Assembly (NCBI RefSeq): GCF_022605165.1
Contig: NC_063074.1
Coordinates: 151,501-215,500 of the forward strand
Length of the DNA: 64,000 nt
Direction of reading: 5' to 3'
DNA from: Purpureocillium takamizusanense
Taxonomy: Eukaryota > Ascomycota > Sordariomycetes > Hypocreales > Ophiocordycipitaceae
The notes under the pieces are model-generated. The model saw nothing but the letters and a program-made list of their open reading frames with translations. It was not told the origin of the DNA and ran no database searches. How positions within the stretch are numbered: position 1 is the first letter of the stretch; the number at the start of each line of letters is the position of its first letter. Below, piece after piece: positions 1-16,496 of the stretch. A program made the translations under genes and the position numbers.

Positions 1-1017
1 CGTCGTGGAGCCGAATGGGAAGCAGCATCCAGACATCCAGAAGCTCTGTCTCAATGTCAAGAAATTGGAGGAGACGACTAACGAGGCCCTGTCGGCCTTT
101 TTCTTGGATAACGACGCCAACGCCAAGAAGCGACCGTACCTGAACGAGATTTTCAAAATGGCACGCCAGGAGGAGCGCTTCAAGAACGGCGAGATTGGTA
201 TGTGTACCTGACAAGATGAGAGACTAGGCCATGCATGACTGACATGGTCAAAGATGACTCAACCGAGGTCTACGTCATGGCGGAAGACAAAGTACCAGAA
301 AGCTACCCTTCGGATAACGACGACGGGCCCTTCAACATTAAGGAAGAGGACGAGCACGAGGCGCAGCGCTCCAAGGGGGCGGCGGTGGTGCACCCCATGG
401 CGCACACACCAACGACGACGGCGACCAACGGACACGGTCTCCATGGCGGCCCGAGCCCTTTCATGGGCGAACTCCCAGTTAGAGGCACGCCCTTTCACCC
501 ACCCATGATCCAGACAGACCTGGCACCGCAACAGCACTCCTTCGTCGAGGGCAACGGGCTGCCAGTAAGCGACCAGAGCACAGTCAGCACCGGGAGCGGT
601 GGCCTCACGATGGACCTGGTGGCCAGCCCACACGACGGGAACAGGCGACCCTCGGTCTTCAGCGACTATACCAGCCCGGGGGGCGGGGCAATGTACCACC
701 AGCCGTGGCAGCAAGGGTCAGCCGGGCCCAACTCGTCGTCCATGTACGCGTACACGACGCAGCAGACAACGCCCCAGCAGCCGGCTTTTGTCAGCCAGGC
801 GGTAACACTGAACGCTGGGCAGCCCTTTTTGACAAGCTCATTTGAGAGCTCCCCGCGGCCCGAATATGATGCCAACGGCAACGCCATTTTCCGAGGTGGC
901 GACATGACTGCGGCGCCGGTCAGCCAGCAGCCGGGGTACTACGTGCCGAGTGACGGGCGCGGGAGCTTGAGGGTCCTGACTCAGGTTGTGGACGCGGTGC
1001 CGAGAAACGCGGTATAA
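1..1017 (+). CDS. 3' part of a probable transcriptional regulator (partial, 5' end outside window)
   Basis: Two exons are visible: 1-197 and 254-1017, joined by a 56-bp intron (198-253) with GTATGT at its 5' end, CTGAC-type branch sites and a CAAAG end. Splicing fuses ...FKNGEI to DDSTEVYVM in frame. The first exon enters from outside the window in an open frame, so the start is not here. The visible N-terminal piece is helical and charged. The remaining ~250 residues are low-complexity, rich in S, T, P, Q and G, with an acidic patch (IKEEDEHE), like the disordered C-terminal tail of a fungal transcription factor. No DNA-binding domain lies inside the window. I do not recognise the family; the regulator call rests on composition only. 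The stop is TAA at 1015-1017. Confidence 0.6.
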
Positions 1018-1082
1018 TAGAGGTGACAAGACGGGTTGGGAACTGTGTTTGGCCGGTCTCTACGGCAAGCGACTGTCTGTCG

Positions 1083-1127
1083 TTTGTTGTTGTTGCTGCT
1101 GCTGCTGCTGCTGTTGTTGTTGTTGAT
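1083..1127. repeat. TTG/CTG trinucleotide run
   Basis: A run of TTG units changing to CTG and back to TTG lies about 65-110 nt after the stop of the first gene, so it is probably in its 3' UTR. It is not part of a supported coding frame. Confidence 0.85.
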
Positions 1128-2510
1128 GTCATTGGGCCCTGGTCTGATGCCCATTCTTTGCTACTGTCACAGAGCCCCTTCAGTTGGCGTGCGCGATACC
1201 CCTACGACAACATAGATCTCGCTCGGCGGGTGTCCCTTGGATGGTCCCTTTGGATGTTTCGGTTTGCCGCCTGACCATTGGATCGGTGCGTGAGCTGCAG
1301 AGCACGAATTTCCGGCAGAGCGTGCATGTTGTGTTTTTCCTGTTTTTTTTTCTCCCTCTCTCTTTCAATCCACGGCCTGCGTGCGTGTTGTCTGGGTCAA
1401 ACGGAAATGTGCGTGTCCCCCTGTCGAGGGGCGTACAGGATGAGCATGTATACCCGAGCGTCGAATATGGTAAGCATCATGGGCTTTTGAGGCCTTTTTT
1501 TTCTTCTCTTTCCTTTAATTGCGAGACAAAATACATATGGGACGCAACATAGTTCGCGTGTACGAGTTTACGCACACATACATGCGCGCGCGCGCTTTGG
1601 CGGTGAATGTTCTGATGTGATGCGGTGGCGGGACGCTGCGTAATACAGGAGAGGAGATGGACGAACCACTTCCCCATTCGTCCCCCTCCCCTGGTCTTCC
1701 GGCATGGAGTACAGTACATACGTACTAGTTATTTCATACATACGTGGAACTTGGTGAGACGACACTCTCGCCTGCCGGCGACAAACAAGCCTAACGCAGG
1801 GGCATGCTTTGATGGCGTCCCGTCCCGTCTTGACCGACCCGGACCAAACCGCCTAGCCGACTTGCCTTGACCACGCTGGGCCCGATGCGGGCCTTGTAGT
1901 AGTTAAGTAGAACAGACGAGGGGGAAAAACCCATGAAGGCGGCCAGACCAATAGCCGCGTCGCACGTCGTGGGGGGGACGCACAGCATGACACTTTCGGA
2001 GGTGGTAGGGAGCAGCCAGCCAGCCCTGCGGGCTGCTTGGCCCTCCCTCCCCGTTCACCCTCACTCACTCAGTCAACCACACAGCTCGGCATCGATCAAT
2101 CAATCAATCAGTCGAGTCTAAGGCAATCAATCAGGGTCCCCCTCCCCCCCCCTCCCTGGCAGGGGAGTCGGAAACTCTGTCGTCTCTTCCCTCCCCGCCA
2201 CCCCGGTCCCCGCCGCCGCCCCGACCAGTCGTGTCTGAGCGCGGCCCGAGTTTGTGGCTTGCATGGGGGACATGGATGGACGGATGGTAGGATGGTAGGA
2301 TGGATGAGATGGGATGGGATGGAGGGGGAGGCGGCGAAGAGGGGGGGGGAACAGCAGCAATGTCCGGGCCGCCGCCGCCGGGGGTCAACGGTGGCGGTCG
2401 TGGTGCCAGGGCGAGCTGCCTTGTTGTGTATGTTTGTATCAATGTGGCGTGCCTTTTGACGTCTGGCAGCAGCAAGAACAGGGCGGACGGGAGGGGAAAG
2501 GGCTCTCTCT

Positions 2511-2528
2511 CTCTCTCTCTCTCTCTCT
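2511..2528. repeat. (CT)n microsatellite
   Basis: About nine CT units in a row in the gene-free stretch, directly after a G-rich segment. Confidence 0.85.
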
Positions 2529-2866
2529 GAGCGCGAGTCGTGCTGCTTTCTTTCTCACTGCGTCTCCTCCCTGTATACGCGCCCAGCGATGCGAGCACAA
2601 ACAGCGCCGCCGCGCACAAGGTGCGAAGCGCGCGCGGCGTGTGTACTGTACATATATGCTTTGCGGCTTAGCCACCGTCCACCGCCGGTGTCACCGGCGG
2701 TGTGTGGAGGGGAAGGATAGCAATAGTATAGGGAAAGGGGAGGAGGGGAATAGCGAGGGAGGGAGAAAGGGCGTGCTACTACTCCTACCGTAGAGTCGCA
2801 CAGGATGGGAGGGGGGGTGGGCGAGCGAACGAACTGCAAAACGAGCGTGCTTCCTTCGGGGTGGTT

Positions 2867-2916
2867 AGGAGGAGGAGGAGGAGGAGGAGGAGGAGGAGGA
2901 GGAGGAGGAGGAGGGG
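2867..2916. repeat. (AGG)n microsatellite
   Basis: About 16 AGG units followed by G-rich sequence. The translated runs of R or G seen here are repeat artefacts. Confidence 0.9.
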
Positions 2917-3752
2917 AGCGCCGCCCCGGGGAGGGGGGGGGGGTTGCTTGATTCGCACTGTTCGGACGCGACTACTACTACCGCAGTGCTTTGCCGAAGA
3001 AGGAGAGAGAGTTCCTGGGGAAGAGAAGGGGGGAATTGGCGTTGGTTTCTGCGCGGTGCCCTTTTTCCGTCCGTGTATACTCCTTCGGTAGGATGGTAGT
3101 TTAGTGGTGGTGATGGTGATGGCGACGGTATTGGTGGTTAGATGTGGCGGTGTTGGGCCTGGCGCCTGGGACAACACGTGTCCACGTACGGTCCATCACC
3201 GTCCATGGATTTTTTTGGTTCATCGGTGTACATGTACGGAGCAAGGTTGCTTGTTGCAGAGCAGCAGCAGCATTTTGCGGGGGGAGGAGAGAGGATTGAG
3301 ACGCTGCATTGCGCTGCTGGGGGATGTATATTTATATCTACCAAGTACGAAGCATACATTATAATCATGTATATGAAATATATTTATATGAGTATAAAGG
3401 ATGATATATTAAATATATACGAAGTCCATCGCTATGTATGAGTATATTGTCTGGGGCCGTGTAAGAAGCGGGTGTGGACGTATCCCGCGGAAAGCCTGTG
3501 AACTTGACGCTACTTGTAGGACTGACTGACCGACCGACTGACCGATTTAGGGAAAGTTTGGCTCTGTCTGCCATTCCAGCCCGCTTTTTATGCGGCTTCG
3601 GGATGATGTTGAGATGTATGTACGTATGTATGTAGTATGCAGCGCGCGGGGAGGGAGAGGGAGAAGCAAAAGAAGATGGCTTACAGGGATGACGGCGACG
3701 GCGGCGGCATGGGAGCTGGGGCGGGACGAGGGAGATGCATGCATACTGAATA

Positions 3753-3755
<3 letters not shown>

Positions 3756-3801
<46 letters not shown>
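3756..3801. repeat. (GA)n microsatellite
   Basis: About 23 uninterrupted GA units. Its orientation is opposite to the (CT)n tracts at 2511 and 6936. Confidence 0.9.
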
Positions 3802-3803
<2 letters not shown>

Positions 3804-6800
3804 GGAGGGAGGGATGGTTAGGGGGGACGGGGGAGGTGGCGTTACACGTCCCGGCCACCTGGTCGGTCGGTTCGGTGCTGCGGTCCGCTCGCCGCTTCTC
3901 GAATTGCGGCTGCTGCTTATAATACTAGTCGGTGTCGTCGTCAAGAAGGAGAGCTCCAAAAGTTGGTAGAGGAGGGGCAAGGACGGAAACGAGGCACAAT
4001 GAGTGAGTGAGGGAAGAACAGGTTTCTCGTCGTCGTGGTCGTCGTCGCCGCCTCCGCGAGGGGCGGCCGCGCGGCACTCTCGCTACTAAACTTGGGCCAA
4101 CCTTGCTCAATAACCCCCCGTCCTCTATTTCCTGGTTATTCTTTACTTCTTTTCTCGTTTTTCTTCTCCTGTGAACCCATCACCGTTGTTTCCGTTCTTA
4201 TAAAGTAACACATAACATTGCACGTTCCTTTCTCACCAACAACAAGTGGAGATGAAGCAGACCAGGCGGCTCCTCCTTGCTTGCTCCTGCACGCTGGCTT
4301 TTGCATCTCCCCGCCCTGCTCCCCCCGTAGTGCATGCATGTATGCACGTAGATGCTATACCGGTTGTGTTGCACAACGAGAAAAAAAAGGGGGGGGAGGG
4401 GGGTGGGCGTCTTGGCTGTTCTCCTTCTGTTTCCCCACCCCCATCCGCGTCATGGCGCCTCACACACACACACATATATATACTACACGCCCGCTCTTTG
4501 CCCTGTGTGTATGCACTCACTAACCAGATAGATGGACTTTGTGGTTCGTACGTTTATTGCCTCGTACACAACGAGGCAGGCAGTGCGGTTGGCGCCGTGG
4601 CGGCTGTGCCAGACAAAGAAAAATAGGGGGCGAATTTTCCCGTCCCTTTGGCTAGTGACTCGTGAGTGACACCGCTTTTCACACATGCCAGGCATGCTTT
4701 CTCCTGCCAAGAGATGAGGGACCTTGCTTGCTTTCTCTGCCAAACAACCCTCAAAGGCCTTGCATCTGGGCAGCTGCTCACAGCGACCCCCCCCCCCCTC
4801 TCTCTTCACCGCCTGGCCGGTGGGATGCATACTACATGTAGTACGCAGGGACCTGGCGTGCCGAGCGAGTGTCGGGCGTCGGGATCTCTGCAGCATGATG
4901 TATGGCGTATGCACGAGAGGACTTGCACTCCGTACAGTGTCCTTTGGGACGCGGTCAAGTCCCTGTCAACGAATAACCCTCTTCCCACTCTTTCGCACTC
5001 TCTTTTACGTGGGTTCGGGGACTGCTGCGTCCTCATCATACATACATGCGTTGGACCCCTAACAAGAAACACGGCAAGGGGGAGAGGGTGGGGGGGGGGG
5101 GGCAGGGGAGCGCCTCACCGTCGTCAAGTGTCCCCGTCACCGCCACGGGGCCGGCTCATCGCGGGGGAGCAAAGGCGAGGAGGAGCATTCGCCTCCCCGC
5201 CGATTGTTGTTATTGTTGATGTTGTTGTTGCTAGTCTGAGCGAGACATGGCGGGCGCCTGTTACGGAAGAGGAGGAGGATAATTGAGGAGAAGAGAGAGA
5301 GAGAGAGAGGAAGAGAGACAAAGATGTGGATATGAGGCGTTGTGGTAATCGTACTGGGCGCGTTGCACCGTGAGAGAGAGAAAAAAAAAAGCCAACTCGC
5401 TCCCAGATGCCGCTGGTCCGATCTTTCCTTACCCACGCACGTTACTGTACACACGCATGCCACCGCCCAATGGGCATGGGGGGGCGCAAGGCTGTGACGC
5501 AAGGGGACAGGCAGGCGCGCGCCCAGATCCACGTATGGAGTACCAAGGTACAGATGTGCTTTCGTCGTACGTAGGCGTTGTATACTATCTAGTATACTAG
5601 GCGTGTGTGTCACCTACGATATCCCCTGGGGCGTGGGGTTGTTGTTGGAGAAAGAACAACCTAACCCCCACCCTTTTCGTCTGCGCTGTGCGCTTGTGTG
5701 AGTTACGTGACATGCTGTGTTTGTGTTTGTACATGCCGTACCTATATCATGTTGGTACGTATTGTTCTTCTTCTTAGCGGAGGACGGGCGCAGACTGCAC
5801 AGGGCTGGCTGGCCCCCTCTCCCCCTTTGTCACACGTTCTTCACCGTCTCCCAGTAGAGCAGAGCAGAAAGCCTCCTGACGCCAGCGACGATCGCGCCCC
5901 CGCCCATTCAAGTACATGATGGGAGTCTTTGCGGGGTTAAACTGCTTTTCTGGTACATTCAATAACCCCCCTCTCACGTCGCCGCCTTGTATAAACCGGC
6001 AGACGGGGCCTATAAACATGTAATTAGGGCATGAAATTATACCTGCCAGGTACCCATGGTTCATGCATGGACATGTACACATATACGCACACACATTGAC
6101 ACGAGTAATTCGCATGCCGGGGAACAACCCCCGTTAAAATTCTCCCTATCTTCAGGAAGCCTCGTCCATCCGCATCATGCCACGATGGGGGGCGCACACA
6201 CAAAAAAGACTGCTGCGCCGCGAGAACGAACGCCGCGTACAAGGGATATGGGGTGTCAAGAAGGAGGGGCCTCTCGGCAGGACGAGACGGAACAGACAGA
6301 GAGAGTCATGTAACTAAATGTGCTGTGGGCAAAACTGCCGTGCTACTGGCCTGCCGCCGATGCCGCGCGTACAGTTTCGGCGCCAGGGAACGGAAAAAGG
6401 GGGGGACAGGAGGAGGAAAAGGAGAGAGCCGCACGCGAACAAGGCGAACAGGTTTTCCATTTTCCCATCTATTCTTTACAGAGGCCCAATGCTTATGTAT
6501 GCATAAGAAAGACCCCCCATAAGCCCAAAGCAAGAACAAAGAAGAAGGAGGAGTAAAAAAACGTGAGGGCCAAGTATAGGGGCAACGCACCAACAAGGCA
6601 ACCCACGAAGCATTGCTCATGCTATAGCCCGACTGACTTCTCCATCATGTATGTATGTCAAGAGGGCAGACATCCCATCACCGCCCGCTCACTCGTCTAC
6701 AGTCACTGCATGGCGGGTACTATGCAAGTTACTACAGACCTAGTACATACAACGTATATGTACAGTAGACCAGAGGGTAAGGAGGCCGGCTGGCTGGATT

Positions 6801-6934
6801 GATGGCTGGCTGCTCGTACAGGGCGTTCTGTTGTACAGTCTTTTGCTTTTGGCGTGTGCCGTCGGCGCATCTACATACATGTGCAGTTGTGTCTGCGTAC
6901 TTCGTACTTCATAGTAGATGGACATGACATAACG

Positions 6935-6935
<1 letters not shown>

Positions 6936-6966
<31 letters not shown>
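6936..6966. repeat. (CT)n microsatellite
   Basis: About 15 CT units, 26 bases after a GTACTTCGTAC motif (6897-6907). Confidence 0.9.
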
Positions 6967-6970
<4 letters not shown>

Positions 6971-8198
6971 ACGCGCACTCCCCGCTCTCCCTGCCATCCC
7001 TCCTTCTCTCTGCCTCTATGCCTCTATTTCTTCCCCCCTACATATAGGCTCCGCCATGCCTTCACCTCCCCACGGCCATGTATGTACGCCGCCGCCGCCG
7101 CCGTTCCTCCTAGACATGGGCGCCAACCACGCACACACGGACACACACGCGCACACACAGATTGCACAGATACGTCGTTGTTATTGCTCTTAGTCACTCC
7201 TTTACTCGCCCGGTAGCTTGCAAATCCCCCAAACGGGAAGGCTAAATAATTTTTAATAAAAACAAAAACCCTCGTCACCCCCAGCCAGCCATCAGCCAGC
7301 CAGGGTCGCAGGCGGGCGGGCGGGCGGGACTGCGCTGCAACCCACAACCACCCACTCCACCCCCCAAACATGGCAAGATGGTCCTGATCAAGGTGGTCGG
7401 GACCTGTGGATGGATGGATGGTTGGACGGGTTGGTTGGTGCTTCGTTCCATAATTCTGCAGCCGCGGAGCTGCTCCTTGCGCTTCCGGGCCACTCTGCTT
7501 GCCTCCTGCGAGGATAAAAGTGTCAGGGATCCCTGCATCTCGCTGCGACAAATGACATCCAAGAACCTCCCCTGGAGGTACCAAGGGTACGCAGTGCCTT
7601 TCAACTCAATCATTCGTCTCAAACAAAAAACGCACGACCAACTTGAATATTCTTTGGGTCCAGCCGCTGCGGCTTCTCCCCTGTCGTCATGTAGCTAACG
7701 GCTACCAAAGTGCTGCAGACACCATCCCTGGAACGCCCAGCTGCCATATATAGAAACGCGTAGAACCACCAACAAACCCGAGCAAGTCCCCAACGGCGCT
7801 GTGATCGAGACAAATGCAACCGCTGCTGCAGGGACTACTTGCCTACTTTGCACATTGCGTTGCGCCTTGTCTGCGTGCGCATGAACAAGCATCATACCCT
7901 GCCCGACATGGCCACCAAATCGACTCCCCCCCCCCGCCACTGGATGGGCATGTATCGCGTTGCCAAAGGGCCGGCCCCTCTCGCCAATCATTATTAAGAC
8001 GCGCCGCTTCGAGTATCTATCTCTCGCGTTGCCAAGCCGTCCGCGGCCGTAGAGAGAAGTCATCTCTCAGTCTCAGCGACGTTCGAGAAACTGGAGCAAG
8101 TGTTCAGTTAATTGCTCCTTGATCAGCGCTGTGCTCGCTGCCAGCTCCGCCTCGTGCGAACCTTCGGAAGACCTAGTCTCTTGGTCGGGTGCGTGCTT

Positions 8199-9195
8199 CT
8201 AGCTTGACGCTGCGCCCGCGGCCGGCTCCTCCTTTGGTTGCGGCGGCTCGAGACCCGCATTCTGCGCGACCCTCTTCCACGTCTCGAGCTCTCGGTACAG
8301 CCTCTCGCACTCCTGCTTGAGTTTGTCGTTGGACGCGCTGAGCTCCGTAATGGCCTGCTCCGTCAAGAGCTTCTCCAGGGTCCACTTCTCAATGTTCTGT
8401 TGCTCGTTCTCCTTAAGTTGCTGGATGAAGCTCACGGCTCTCTGCAAGATTGATCCCTTGTTCTTCTCGCACCCCGGCACGATCTTAGCCAGTTCGTTAA
8501 TGCCTTCGTTGATCGTTTCGCGGCGCCGACGTTCCACTGAGAGGCCACAGCGAGTCAGCAATAGCTCGTAACTTGCGGCGCGTTCTATGGGTGCAGATGC
8601 GCTCCTCACCTTCCTTGTGGTTGTCCTTGCGCATCTTATGCCACTCCTCCGATCCGACGCTCGGTTTCGGATTCCCCGATGCTGACGACGTCGAGTACCT
8701 GTGTCCTTGGGGCTGAACACCATTCGAGGGGGGACCCGGCTGCTGGTTCGCCGCCACGTTGGAACTGTCGAGCAGGCCGTCCGGTGGCACGTCTGGGTTG
8801 AACGAGCCATCATGGCCGTGGTCCCCCTCGGCGCCCGTCTGCGCGGCAAACTGCTCTTCCGTAGACGGAGGCACGTGCAATGTGGGATACATGCCCAGGG
8901 CGGCCTGAGCTGTGCTCGTCGCGTTGGAGGGATCCGACGTTTCCGTGTGATCGGCCGCAGCGGCCTGCTGGAGGGCGTTGAAGTCGGCGACATTGACGCC
9001 GCCCGTGCTCGCCGCGTGCGTGGCCTCGATGGCATTCTCGATGAAGGCGGCCGTGTCGGCTGACATGGACGCTGGGGGCGCGGCTCGCTTCGCCCGCTGC
9101 GCGTCAGGGCTCTCCTCCTCTCTCTTACGCTTCTGTCCCGGGGAACCGGTGAGGCTCGACAGGTCGGGCTGATCCGCAACTACCGGTTCAGACAT
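8199..9195 (-). CDS. cbf1: bHLH-zipper transcription factor, Cbf1-like
   Basis: Two exons on the minus strand, 9195-8610 and 8536-8199, give 307 aa. The 73-bp intron has GTGAGG, a GCTGACTC branch site and a CTCAG end; splicing restores HKEVERRRRETINEG. Residues 1-180 are disordered and Ala/Ser/Pro-rich. The basic region (about 183-203) has His193, Glu197 and the arginines of class B bHLH proteins that bind CACGTG. A helix-loop-helix follows to about 250, then a coiled coil (EQAITELSASNDKLKQECE). By homology to the Cbf1 family it should act in the nucleus on E-boxes, in yeast at centromeres and sulfur-metabolism promoters; in filamentous fungi the target set is inferred. The start ATG gives a continuous N-terminus MSEPVVAD. 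A (GTG)n run at 9220 lies just upstream. Confidence 0.9.
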
Positions 9196-13735
<4,540 letters not shown>

Positions 13736-13814
13736 ATGGCCGACCACGAGCTGTCCAAGATTCGGCATAGCGAGCACCTGCTGCTGGTACGTCACGTCCC
13801 TCGGCTCGCGAGAT

Positions 13815-13849
<35 letters not shown>

Positions 13850-15182
13850 ATCCCGCCCCCCCTCCGACGACGAAGCCATCGCTGACACGGCCTTTGCATT
13901 TTCCGCCCCCAAACAGGACCAGCCGCTCCTCCGCCTCCCCAACGAACTGCTCCGCAAGAACTTCCGCTCCGCCCACTTCACCATCGAAAAGGACACGACG
14001 GCCCTCAAGGCGCTGCTCAAGGAGTCGGCCACGGCCGCCGTCTCGGGCCGCGCCTCCCAGCAGGACGTGCTCAGGAACCTCGACGCCATGCTCTCCCGCA
14101 TGCGCGGCGTCAAGCGCAAGCTGACGGCCTACGCCGAGGAGGAGTCCCGCCTGCACCTCCAGGCCGCCGCCCGCATCACCCACCTCGACGAGCTCTACGC
14201 CATCGACGCCGTCGAGGACGTCAAGTACGAGGCCTGGAGCCGCAAGCGCCTCGACCGCCTCCTCGCCGACTACCTCCTGCGCCATGGCTTCAACCAGACG
14301 GCCAGCGACCTGGCCGCCGAGAAGGGCCTCAGCAACCTCGTCGACGTCGACACCTTTGTCAGCATGAGCCACATCTGCGAGTCCCTGCTCAACGGGAGCG
14401 TCACCGAGGCCCTGGCCTGGTGCACCGAGAACAAGAAGGAGCTGCGTAAAATGGAGGTGAGAGCAAATCATCATACCGCAAAGCAGCACATCCCCCCCCC
14501 CCCAATATCACTGGTTCATGGCTAAACGGTCACGCACCCCACCCTCCAGAGCAAACTCGAATTCATGCTGCGGCTGCAGCAATACATTGAGCTCCTCCGC
14601 ACCGAGTCGCAACCCAAGCTCATGGAGGCTATCGCGCACGCCAAAAAGTACCTCATCCCGTACTCATCAATATACCCCAAGGACGTGAAGCGCGCCTGCG
14701 GCCTGCTCGCCTTCCCGCCCTCGTCCGCGTCCCCCGCCTACGTCGACTCCTACGACGCCTCCCGATGGGCCGACCTCGCCGACCTCTTCACCCAGGCCCA
14801 CAGCAACCTCCTCTCGCTGCCCGCCGTGCCCCTCCTCCACATCGCCCTGTCGTCGGGCCTCTCGGCGCTCAAGACGCCCGCCTGCCACTCGTCGGCCGCC
14901 CACCAGGGCGGCGGCGGCGAGGGCGCCTCCATGCTTGGCCACGGCGTCTGCCCCATCTGCTCCACCGAGCTCAACGAGCTGGCGCGCAACGTGCCCTACG
15001 CCCACCACACCAAGAGCCACGTAGAATACGATCTCAGGCTTCTCCCCAACGGCAAGGTGTACGGCCGCCAGCGGCTCGAGGACCACGCCAAGAAGGCCGG
15101 CCTGTCGGAGAACCAGGTCAAGGACCCCCGCACCGGTGAGGTCTACTCCACCGACGACCTCAAGAAGGTGTACATTACATGA
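13736..15182 (+). CDS. fyv10: GID/CTLH E3 ubiquitin ligase subunit Fyv10 (Gid9/MAEA)
   Basis: Three exons, 13736-13786, 13917-14456 and 14550-15182, give 407 aa. A LisH motif (about 124-156, [15 protein letters not shown]) precedes a CTLH region (about 162-219), a CRA-type helical region, and a degenerate GID-type RING starting at Cys331-Pro-Ile-Cys334 with later His residues (YAHHTKSH). This order is diagnostic for Fyv10/MAEA. Known role: with Rmd5 it forms the catalytic pair of the GID/CTLH ligase, which in yeast degrades gluconeogenic enzymes. Intron 1 (130 bp, GTACGT...ACAG) contains a (GA)n microsatellite; intron 2 is 93 bp (GTGAGA...CCAG). The ATG is in good context (CACCATGG). It converges on the deadenylase gene downstream. 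Confidence 0.93.
13818..13848. repeat. (GA)n microsatellite inside fyv10 intron 1
   Basis: About 15 GA units start about 30 bp after the 5' splice site and end well before the CTGAC branch site. Length changes here would not alter the protein, but they could affect splicing of this 130-bp intron. Confidence 0.9.
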
Positions 15183-16496
15183 TGGCGGGGGGTGGGGGTG
15201 GCCAACAAGAAGCCCGTGGGCGCTACAGCATCGCTGCAGCCGCGTGCGTGCGTGCGTGCAAGCGAGCGAGCGAGTGTGGTGCAACCCACGCGTGCTAGGG
15301 AAGGAAAGAGGAGGGCCATCCGTCCAATGACGACGACGACAAACGCTTACGACTTGGGATTCATGGAGTTTCCTGCGGGTATGGGATAGCATATTTCGTC
15401 TTGCACACTTTTTTCGTCTTGTCTTCACGCGAGGAGCGCTTGTCTTTTTTTTTTTGTTTTTTGGTTTTGTACCAGGTATCACCACCACCGCCAACGCCCG
15501 CACTCGAGGGGGCCGCCGGCACGAAGCTGGTTGGTAGCCCGCATTTCATCTGGATATGTAGCTACGCGTATAGACAGACCCCCCGTTGAATCGCCCAGGG
15601 ACGCTGAATACTATACTATCATGGCGAGCCGTCCGTCGTTGCGACAAGAAACCCAAAAAGACTGAAACCGGACGGCCCAAAGGCGGACGGACCACTAGGC
15701 ACACAGCTGTCAGTTCCCCCACTACGACGATATCTCACTCTCCGCAACTCCCATCACCTCACACTAGAACGACGAGTGCACGCAAAGTAGGCAGTAGTAG
15801 TGGTAGTACAATACATTGGGGTTCCTCCCCCCTCGCGCCCCCCCGGTCGAGAAATCTCGAGAGCCCTCCTTCTCTCTCAGGGCAGCAACCCACCCAGACA
15901 GGGCCGTAACAACACGACTTTAAGACTCTAACACCGGCAGTGCGAAACAGGAAGAACAAAAAAAACCATCACACCTACCAAAAAACAAAACAACTCATCG
16001 CGAACCGCTGTCCCGGGCCCGGCTCTCCGCTGCAGCCCCTTTCCCTGTGTTCCTTTCGCCAGACCTGACCCAATCCCGCTGCCCCCTTCCGTCCTTGAGA
16101 TGCGTACGTGCGTGCGTTCGTTCGTGCGCCAACCCAAGCTTTGTCCTGACATCCATCAACACAGACGAAGAGCACAATTGGGCGAGTCGCCATCATAAGC
16201 AGAGCCCGCGCCCCCCAAAAACGCTTCGTTCCGCACAAAAAACCAAAGACTTCCGCGGCCCCAAACCGATCCGTTCATCACGTGTGCTCCCTGAGTTACC
16301 CACCCCGTTGAACGCACAGGCAAAAAAAAAACACAAGAGACTCCGTAGCATCGATCCCGTTTCGTAAGCACCAAGTAGGTAGAGGATATTGACGGATGGA
16401 GGAGGAATGGGATGGCGGGCGACAGCAAGACGAGGTGAGTTCGCGACGAGAAGAGCCAAGGCCAGCGGGGTCATGGCGCTGCCCTGGTGAAGCCCA
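15183..16496. other. 1.3 kb convergent gap (fyv10 / caf1)
   Basis: Contains T-rich and A-rich runs (for example near 15447 and 16320) typical of 3' UTRs and termination regions of two convergent genes. No gene was found. Confidence 0.5.

Larger units (their letters stand above)
1018..8198. other. 7.2 kb gene-free stretch, microsatellite-rich
   Basis: No ORF here has a recognisable domain or a credible exon-intron structure; the open frames are low-complexity shadows of repeats. It holds several microsatellites, listed separately, G-rich and C-rich runs, a G4-type run near 7314, and an AT-rich island at about 3350-3440 in otherwise GC-rich DNA. The flanking genes converge, so this should mostly be 3' UTR and terminator DNA, yet it is five or more times longer than the other convergent gaps in the window. 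Confidence 0.6.
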
